In this document: in pieces, positions 59,360 through 64,000 of the stretch
Layout: each line of letters begins with the position of its first letter
How positions within the stretch are numbered: the first letter of the stretch is position 1
Assembly (NCBI RefSeq): GCF_004854025.1
Contig: NZ_STGM01000005.1
Location: forward strand, 124,001-188,000
Length of the DNA: 64,000 nt
DNA from: Microbacterium hydrothermale
GTDB lineage: Bacteria; Actinomycetota; Actinomycetes; Actinomycetales; Microbacteriaceae
Reading direction: 5' to 3'
Notes under the pieces: generated by a model
Seen by the model: the letters and a program-made list of their open reading frames with translations, nothing else
The model's database searches: none
Told to the model about the DNA's origin: nothing
Made by a program: the position numbers and the translations under genes

Positions 59360-60199
59360 ATGACCGCCTCCATCCCCCAGCGTTACGCCACCCACCCCGA
59401 GCAGATCCCGGGCATGACCACCGCACAGGTGCGCGAGCGCTTCCTCATCGACGACGTCTTCGTGGCGGGGGAGGTGCGCCTGACGTACACCCACCATGAC
59501 CGCATCGTCCTCGGCGGTGCGGTGCCGGCCGGCTCGGAGCTCGCGCTGACGGGCTATCCCGAGATCCGCAGCGACTATTTCCTCGAGCACCGCGAGGTGG
59601 GCATCGTCAACGTCGGGGGACCGGGCACGGTCACCGCCGACGGCGTGGTCTACGAACTCGCGACCGGAGCGTGCCTGTACCTCGGTCGCGGCATCCGCGA
59701 CGTGGTCTTCGCCGACGCGCGGGATGCCGGCGCGCAGTTCTACCTCTTCTCGGCGCCCGCGCACACGACCTACCCGGCGGCTCTCGTCTCGCCGGGCGAG
59801 GGAACCGTGCGCGAGCTCGGCGACCCGCTCACGAGCAACCGCCGCACGCTCAACCAGTACATCCACGAGAACGGCGTGCAGAGCTGCCAGATCGTGATGG
59901 GGGTGACGCAGCTGCACCCCGGGTCGATGTGGAACACCATGCCCGCCCACACCCACGACCGTCGCACCGAGTGCTACCTCTACTTCGACGTGCCCGACGA
60001 CGCTCGCGTCGTGCACCTCATGGGCGAACGCGACGAGACCCGGCACCTCATCGTCGGCGACCGCCAGGCGGTCATCTCGCCGAGCTGGTCGCTGCACTCC
60101 GGCGTCGGCACGGCCGCGTATTCGTTCGTCTGGGCCATGGCGGGCGAGAATCAGTCCTTCGACGACATGGACGCCGCCCCCATCACCGACCTGCGCTGA
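59360..60199 (+). CDS. kduI: 5-dehydro-4-deoxy-D-glucuronate isomerase
   Basis: This 279-residue cupin-type isomerase starts with RYATHPEQIPGMTTAQVRERFLIDDVF, typical of KduI. The metal-binding region reads MWNTMPAHTHDRRTECYLYFDV (two His and a Glu), with WSLHSGVGT giving the last His. It converts the open-chain form of the unsaturated uronate released by GH88 to 2,5-diketo-3-deoxygluconate. ATG 59360 has AGGAG upstream. The 97-bp gap before it shows nothing notable. The stop overlaps kdgK by one base. Confidence 0.94.
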   Translation: MTASIPQRYATHPEQIPGMTTAQVRERFLIDDVFVAGEVRLTYTHHDRIVLGGAVPAGSELALTGYPEIRSDYFLEHREVGIVNVGGPGTVTADGVVYELATGACLYLGRGIRDVVFADARDAGAQFYLFSAPAHTTYPAALVSPGEGTVRELGDPLTSNRRTLNQYIHENGVQSCQIVMGVTQLHPGSMWNTMPAHTHDRRTECYLYFDVPDDARVVHLMGERDETRHLIVGDRQAVISPSWSLHSGVGTAAYSFVWAMAGENQSFDDMDAAPITDLR

Positions 60200-61122
60200 T
60201 GGCCGCTCCCGCCCCTGTTCTCCTCGCCGTCGGCGAGACCATGGCGATGCTCGCGCCTTCCGACGGCGAGGGGGTGACGGATGCCGCCGTCTTCCTCCTC
60301 GACGCGGGCGGCGCCGAGTCGAACGTCGCCGCGCACGCCGCGGCCCTCGGCGTGACGGCTCGGTGGGCCAGCAGACTGGGCACCGACGCCCTCGGCGACC
60401 GCGTCCTGCGACAGGTCTCGGCCCGCGGGGTGGACACCGCGGGCGTGGTGCGCGACGAACGGCATCCGACGGGACTGTATGTGAAAGACCCGGGTCGCGG
60501 GGTCCGGTACTACCGCGCGGGTTCCGCGGCGGCGCACCTCGGGGTACGGGATGCCGCGGCGCTCCGCCTCGACGATGTCGACGTGCTGCACGTCTCGGGC
60601 ATCACCGCCGCGCTGTCGCCTTCGGCGCGCGAATTCCTCGACGCGGCGATGACCCGCGCCCGCGCCCTCGGCGTCACCGTGAGCTTCGACGTGAACCACC
60701 GCGCGGCGCTGTGGCCGGCGGCGGACGCCGGTCCGGTGCTCGCGGCCCTCGCCGCGCGCGCCGACATCGTGTTCGTCGGCCGTGACGAGGCCGAGACGCT
60801 CTGGCAGACCCCGCGCGACGACGATGTGCGGCGACTTCTGCCGACGGTCCCCGAGCTCGTCGTGAAGGACAGCGGCGTCGGAGCCACCGTCTTCGCGGAC
60901 GCGGGACGCGTCTTCGTGCCCGCGTTGCGCGTCGAGGTGCTCGACGCCGTGGGCGCCGGCGACGCGTTCGCCGGCGGCTACCTCGCCGCGCGTGCCCGGG
61001 GCCTCGACGCGGCCGACCGCCTCGCCGCCGGGCACGCGCGGGCCGCCCTGACCCTGCGCACCTACGGCGACTCGATCCACGACCCCACTCCGCCCCCGTG
61101 CCTCGACAGGACCCTCGCATGA
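60199..61122 (+). CDS. kdgK: 2-keto-3-deoxygluconate kinase (PfkB family)
   Basis: This 307-residue PfkB sugar kinase has AVGETMAMLAP at the start, GGAESNVAAHAAALGVTARWASRLGTDALGDRV (sugar-binding and PfkB motif 1), VSFDVNHRAALW, DEAETLW and the catalytic DAVGAGDAFAGGYLAA near residue 253. It phosphorylates KDG to KDPG. The start overlaps kduI by one base (TGATG) and the end overlaps eda by ATGA. Confidence 0.92.
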   Translation: MAAPAPVLLAVGETMAMLAPSDGEGVTDAAVFLLDAGGAESNVAAHAAALGVTARWASRLGTDALGDRVLRQVSARGVDTAGVVRDERHPTGLYVKDPGRGVRYYRAGSAAAHLGVRDAAALRLDDVDVLHVSGITAALSPSAREFLDAAMTRARALGVTVSFDVNHRAALWPAADAGPVLAALAARADIVFVGRDEAETLWQTPRDDDVRRLLPTVPELVVKDSGVGATVFADAGRVFVPALRVEVLDAVGAGDAFAGGYLAARARGLDAADRLAAGHARAALTLRTYGDSIHDPTPPPCLDRTLA

Positions 61123-61733
61123 CCCCACCCTCCGACGACACCGCTTTCTTCGACGAGACGTTCGCGGGGGCGCCGCTCATGGCGATCCTGCGCGGAATGG
61201 GACGCGAGCGCTCGCTCGCCCTCGCGACCACGGCGTGGGACCTCGGCATCTCCTCCGTCGAGGTGCCGCTGCAGACGCCCGACGACGAAGAAGCGCTGAG
61301 GGCCGTCGCCGCGGCGGCGACCGAGCGCGGGCTGTCGGTGTGCGCGGGCACGATCGTCGACCCCGCGCAGGTTCCCGTGGCACTGGCCGCGGGGGCCCGC
61401 TACCTCGTCTCACCGGGACTCGACCCGGCGGTGGTCGCGGCCGCTCGAGAGCACGGCATCCCGATCCTCCCGGGCGTCGCCACGCCCAGCGAGGTGCAGC
61501 GCGCGGTCGCCCTCGGGCTGCGCTGGCTCAAGGCCTTCCCGGCGACGTGGCTCGGGCCCGCGTGGTTCCGGGTGATCCGCGGACCGTTCCCCGACGTGCG
61601 GTTCGTCGCGACCGGCGGCCTTGACGCCGGCAATGCGGCGGAATTCCTGGATGCCGGGGTGCGTGTGGCCGCGGTCGGCTCGGCCCTCGAAGACGCATCG
61701 CAACTGCCGCGACTCGCGCGGCTGTTGCGATGA
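61119..61733 (+). CDS. eda: KDPG aldolase (bifunctional KDPG/KHG aldolase family)
   Basis: This 204-residue class I aldolase has the catalytic Glu in SSVEVPLQTPD (near 46), VCAGTIVDPAQV, YLVSPGLDPAVV, GVATPSEVQRAVALGLRWLKAFPA with the Schiff-base Lys near 136, and FVATGGLDAGNAAEFL. It splits KDPG to pyruvate and glyceraldehyde-3-phosphate and ends the uronate route. ATG 61119 is chosen by the 4-bp overlap with kdgK. Last gene of the ten-gene operon. Confidence 0.92.
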   Translation: MTPPSDDTAFFDETFAGAPLMAILRGMGRERSLALATTAWDLGISSVEVPLQTPDDEEALRAVAAAATERGLSVCAGTIVDPAQVPVALAAGARYLVSPGLDPAVVAAAREHGIPILPGVATPSEVQRAVALGLRWLKAFPATWLGPAWFRVIRGPFPDVRFVATGGLDAGNAAEFLDAGVRVAAVGSALEDASQLPRLARLLR

Positions 61734-61823
61734 GCCATTCTGCACGTCCGTGCAAGCCCGTCTTCTGCGGCGGGAGGGAGAGGAAGATCGATACGTCCGA
61801 ATCGACCCCCACCGAGGAGACCC

Positions 61824-62870
61824 ATGCACGTCAACGCCTACGCGGCGTCGTCCGCGACCTCACCCCTTGAGCCCACGACCATCGAGCGCCGCGAGGTCGG
61901 CCCGAAGGACGTCCTGATCGACATCGCCTACGCCGGCATCTGCCACTCCGACATCCACACCATCCGCGGCGAGTGGGGCGACGTCCCCTACCCCCTGACC
62001 GTCGGCCACGAGATCGTCGGCACGGTCGCCGAGGTCGGCTCCGAGGTGACCAGCCACAAGGTCGGCGACCGCGTCGGCGTCGGCTGCATGGTCAACTCGT
62101 GCCGCGAGTGCGAGAACTGCCTCGCGGGCGAGGAGCAGTACTGCGAGAAGGGCAACATCGGCACGTACGGCGCGAAGGACGTCGACGGCACGATCACCCA
62201 GGGCGGCTACAGCGAGAAGATCGTCGTCGACGAGCACTTCGTGCTGCGCGTTCCCGAGTCGATCCCCTACGAGAAGGCCGCTCCGCTGCTGTGCGCGGGC
62301 ATCACGACCTACTCGCCGCTGAACCACTGGAACGCCGGCCCCGGCAAGAAGGTCGCCGTCGTCGGCCTCGGCGGGCTCGGCCACATGGCCGTCAAGATCG
62401 CCCACGCCATGGGCGCCGAGGTCACCGTGCTCTCGCAGACGCTGAGCAAGAAGGACGACGGCCTGAAGATGGGCGCCGACCACTACTACGCGACGAAGGA
62501 CGACGAGACCTTCGAGAAGCTCAAGAAGCACTTCGATCTCATCATCAACACCGTCAGCGCCCCGCTCGACCTCAAGCAGTACCTGGGCCTGCTGGCGCTG
62601 AACGGCACGATGGTCAACGTCGGCGCCCCGCCGGAGCCGCTGCCGATCCAGGTCTTCACGCTGTTCACCAACCGTCGTTCCTTCGCGGGTTCGTCGATCG
62701 GCGGCATCCGTGAGACCCAGGAGATGCTCGACTTCTGCGCCGAGAAGGGCATCGCGCCCGAGACCGAGCTGATCTCGGCCGATCAGATCAACGAGGCCTA
62801 CGAGCGCGTGCTGAAGAGCGACGTGCGCTACCGCTTCGTCATCGACGCGAAGACCTTCGCCCCCGCCTGA
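61824..62870 (+). CDS. Zinc-dependent alcohol/aldehyde dehydrogenase (NAD(P)-dependent, CAD-like)
   Basis: This 348-residue medium-chain dehydrogenase has catalytic zinc ligands in GICHSDIHT (Cys) and GHEIVGTV (His-Glu), structural zinc cysteines in [15 protein letters not shown] (four Cys), and the cofactor motif [13 protein letters not shown] near residue 180. The sequence style ([17 protein letters not shown]) matches cinnamyl-alcohol/YahK-type aldehyde reductases using NADPH. It stands alone behind a GAGGAG ribosome site and ends at a terminator. Codon use includes many Lys, typical of a highly expressed gene. Confidence 0.9.
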   Translation: MHVNAYAASSATSPLEPTTIERREVGPKDVLIDIAYAGICHSDIHTIRGEWGDVPYPLTVGHEIVGTVAEVGSEVTSHKVGDRVGVGCMVNSCRECENCLAGEEQYCEKGNIGTYGAKDVDGTITQGGYSEKIVVDEHFVLRVPESIPYEKAAPLLCAGITTYSPLNHWNAGPGKKVAVVGLGGLGHMAVKIAHAMGAEVTVLSQTLSKKDDGLKMGADHYYATKDDETFEKLKKHFDLIINTVSAPLDLKQYLGLLALNGTMVNVGAPPEPLPIQVFTLFTNRRSFAGSSIGGIRETQEMLDFCAEKGIAPETELISADQINEAYERVLKSDVRYRFVIDAKTFAPA

Positions 62871-62894
62871 TCCGGTTTCCGTCCCCGGATGCCA

Positions 62895-62926
62895 CGGCCC
62901 CGACGTTCTCCGGAGCGCCGGGGCCG
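62895..62926 (+). terminator. Terminator after the alcohol dehydrogenase
   Basis: CGGCCCCG (62895-62902) pairs with CGGGGCCG (62919-62926) around a 16-nt loop, 24 bp after the stop codon. Confidence 0.7.
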
Positions 62927-63006
62927 CGGCGTTCCCTCCGCCACCGCGGGGCCGCGGCGTTCCCTCCGCCACCCCGGTGTCGCGGCGTTCCCCCCGCCAC
63001 CCCGGT
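62923..63006. repeat. Three tandem copies of a 28-bp unit
   Basis: Units at 62923-62950, 62951-62978 and 62979-63006, core GCGGCGTTCCCTCCGCCACC, differing at a few bases. They lie between the terminator and the first 67-bp element. No spacer structure of a CRISPR is present. Confidence 0.9.
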
Positions 63007-63008
63007 GT

Positions 63009-63075
63009 CGATAAACGCCCTCCCTGCTGAGACACGCGGCGTCACCGCGTGTCTCGCACGGATCGGCGTTTATCG
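63009..63075. repeat. 67-bp GATAAACGC palindromic element, copy 2
   Basis: Ends CGATAAACGCC (63009-63019) and GGCGTTTATCG (63065-63075) pair over 11 bp. The inner GAGACACGCGG/CCGCGTGTCTC stem of 11 bp closes on CGTCA. Same length and ends as the element at 21039-21105. Confidence 0.92.
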
Positions 63076-63159
63076 GCGCGGGCGGGCGGAGCGGTCGAGC
63101 GGGACCTCGCGGCGGTCCCGCCGCTGTCCTGCCCCGGAGGAACGCCGCTGGCCCGTCGC

Positions 63160-63226
63160 CGATAAACGCTCCTGGTGCTTAAACTCGCGGCGTCGCCGCG
63201 TTTCTCACACGGATCGGCGTTTATCG
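63160..63226. repeat. 67-bp GATAAACGC palindromic element, copy 3
   Basis: Ends CGATAAACGC and GCGTTTATCG match the other two copies. The inner stem is weaker (CTCGCGG and CCGCG). It lies 84 bp after copy 2 and before the pgm terminator; the 3' halves of copies 2 and 3 are nearly identical (ACGGATCGGCGTTTATCGGCG). Confidence 0.9.
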
Positions 63227-63302
63227 GCGACTGCCGGCCGCCGCGTGCCCGCGCGCGCCGCCCCCGCGCGCGCCGTGCCCGCCGCCCCCCCGGCACACGC
63301 GA

Positions 63303-63334
63303 AAGCGGCGCCGCCCCGCAGGACGACGCCGCTT
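63303..63334 (-). terminator. pgm terminator
   Basis: AAGCGGCG (63303-63310) pairs with CGCCGCTT (63327-63334), 11 bp beyond the pgm stop on the minus strand. Confidence 0.65.
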
Positions 63335-63345
63335 CGGCGACGGTG

Positions 63346-64000
63346 TTACGCCTGGCCGAGGGCCGCGGACACGACGGCCCGCGCCTCTTCCTGCACCGCG
63401 CGCAGGTGCTCTTCGCCGCGCAGCGACTCGGCGTACAGCTTGTAGACGTCTTCGGTGCCCGAGGGGCGCGCGGCGAACCACGCCGATTCGGTCTGCACCT
63501 TGAGGCCGCCGATCGCCGCACCATTGCCGGGCGCGTGCGACAGCTTCGCGGTGATGGGCTCTCCGGCCAGCTCGGTGGCCGACACGGCATCCGGAGACAG
63601 CTTCGACAGCGCCGCCTTCTGCGCGGGCGTCGCCGCCGCGTCGACGCGCTGGTAGGCGGATGCACCGAACTCGGCCTCGAGCTCGGCGTACCGCTGCGAG
63701 GGCGTCTTGCCGGTGACGGCGAGGATCTCGGCGGCGAGCAGGCAGAGCAGGATGCCGTCCTTGTCGGTCGTCCAGACCGTGCCGTCCTTGCGCAGGAACG
63801 ACGCTCCGGCCGACTCTTCCCCGCCGAACGCGACGGAACCGTCGAGCAGGCCCGGGACGAACCACTTGAAGCCCACGGGCACCTCGAGCAGCGTCTTGCC
63901 CAGCGAGGCCGCGACCCGGTCGATGATCATCGACGACACGAGCGTCTTGCCCACGGCGGCGTCGGCCGGCCAGCCCGGTCGGTGCGAGAACAGGTAGTCG
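63346..64000 (-). CDS. pgm: Phosphoglucomutase (alpha-D-glucose-specific), C-terminal part (partial)
   Basis: The frame is open to the window edge and encodes the last ~217 residues. [47 protein letters not shown] (sugar-binding loop GEESAG) and the phosphate-binding loop [15 protein letters not shown] are typical of the Pgm family's 547-residue class. It interconverts glucose-1- and glucose-6-phosphate, which joins the Leloir products of galK/galT to glycolysis. Its start and catalytic serine are outside the window. TAA stop at 63346-63348. Confidence 0.92.
   Translation of the reverse strand, partial: DYLFSHRPGWPADAAVGKTLVSSMIIDRVAASLGKTLLEVPVGFKWFVPGLLDGSVAFGGEESAGASFLRKDGTVWTTDKDGILLCLLAAEILAVTGKTPSQRYAELEAEFGASAYQRVDAAATPAQKAALSKLSPDAVSATELAGEPITAKLSHAPGNGAAIGGLKVQTESAWFAARPSGTEDVYKLYAESLRGEEHLRAVQEEARAVVSAALGQA

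Noticed and set aside
62923..63226. CRISPR array suggested by regularly spaced repeats
   Set aside because: The 28-bp units are directly tandem without spacers, the 67-bp elements are palindromes, and no cas genes are near.
1..64000. tRNA or rRNA genes
   Set aside because: No cloverleaf with T-loop GTTCRANNC context or rRNA signature was noticed on either strand; a tRNAscan/cmscan run would settle it.

Overview
The window reads as chromosome of a high-GC Gram-positive actinobacterium, most probably family Microbacteriaceae (Microbacterium-like). The evidence is a GC content of about 70 %, strong GC3 codon bias, many ATGA/GTGA overlaps, leaderless promoters of the TAGNNT type, LAXTG sorting, SipW/TasA genes, and a very frequent word GGATGCC/GGCATCC. 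No rRNA, tRNA, IS element, integrase or CRISPR array was seen. The species is inferred, not proven.

Layout. 1-5260: L-rhamnose catabolism (end of rhaI, fused aldolase/dehydrogenase, rhaB) followed by an L-lactate dehydrogenase behind an LldR-type operator. 5538-8210: TetR regulator divergent from a sugar isomerase/Gfo-Idh oxidoreductase pair. 8345-9084: a small membrane protein plus winged-helix regulator behind a palindromic operator. 9126-10872: SipW-like signal peptidase and a TasA-like exported protein. 11011-14596: DHA2 exporter, second MFS exporter and MarR. 14704-20978: hydrolase, LysR/EamA pair, lipoate ligase plus orphan DNA methyltransferase, LLM oxidoreductase. 21175-24513: galK-galT with a divergent LacI regulator. 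24731-26210: VOC protein and WYL regulator.

26284-45675 is a galactoside/arabinoside region. A GH42 beta-galactosidase operon with its own ABC importer is divergent from a LacI regulator (double operator). A second ABC importer with GH51 arabinofuranosidase and GH35 beta-galactosidase is divergent from another LacI regulator. The latter's apparent operator recurs as two abutting perfect palindromes before a huge wall-anchored GH30 glycanase. Together this looks like extracellular cleavage of arabinogalactan-type side chains, oligosaccharide import, intracellular trimming, and galactose entry through galK/galT and pgm.

45772-61733 is a uronate polysaccharide locus. A minus operon (heparinase II/III-like protein, DeoR/periplasmic-binding-protein hybrid regulator, acyltransferase fused to a helical domain) is divergent from a plus operon (DUF2264, ABC importer, YesL-like protein, GH88 unsaturated glucuronyl hydrolase, FAH-family protein, kduD, kduI, kdgK, eda). 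It takes unsaturated uronate oligosaccharides to pyruvate and glyceraldehyde-3-phosphate. An alcohol dehydrogenase and the 3' part of pgm end the window. All three ABC importers lack an ATPase gene here, so a shared MsiK-type ATPase is expected elsewhere.

Intergenic regions carry at least five different families of imperfect palindromes, several in two or three copies, which the genes do not explain.
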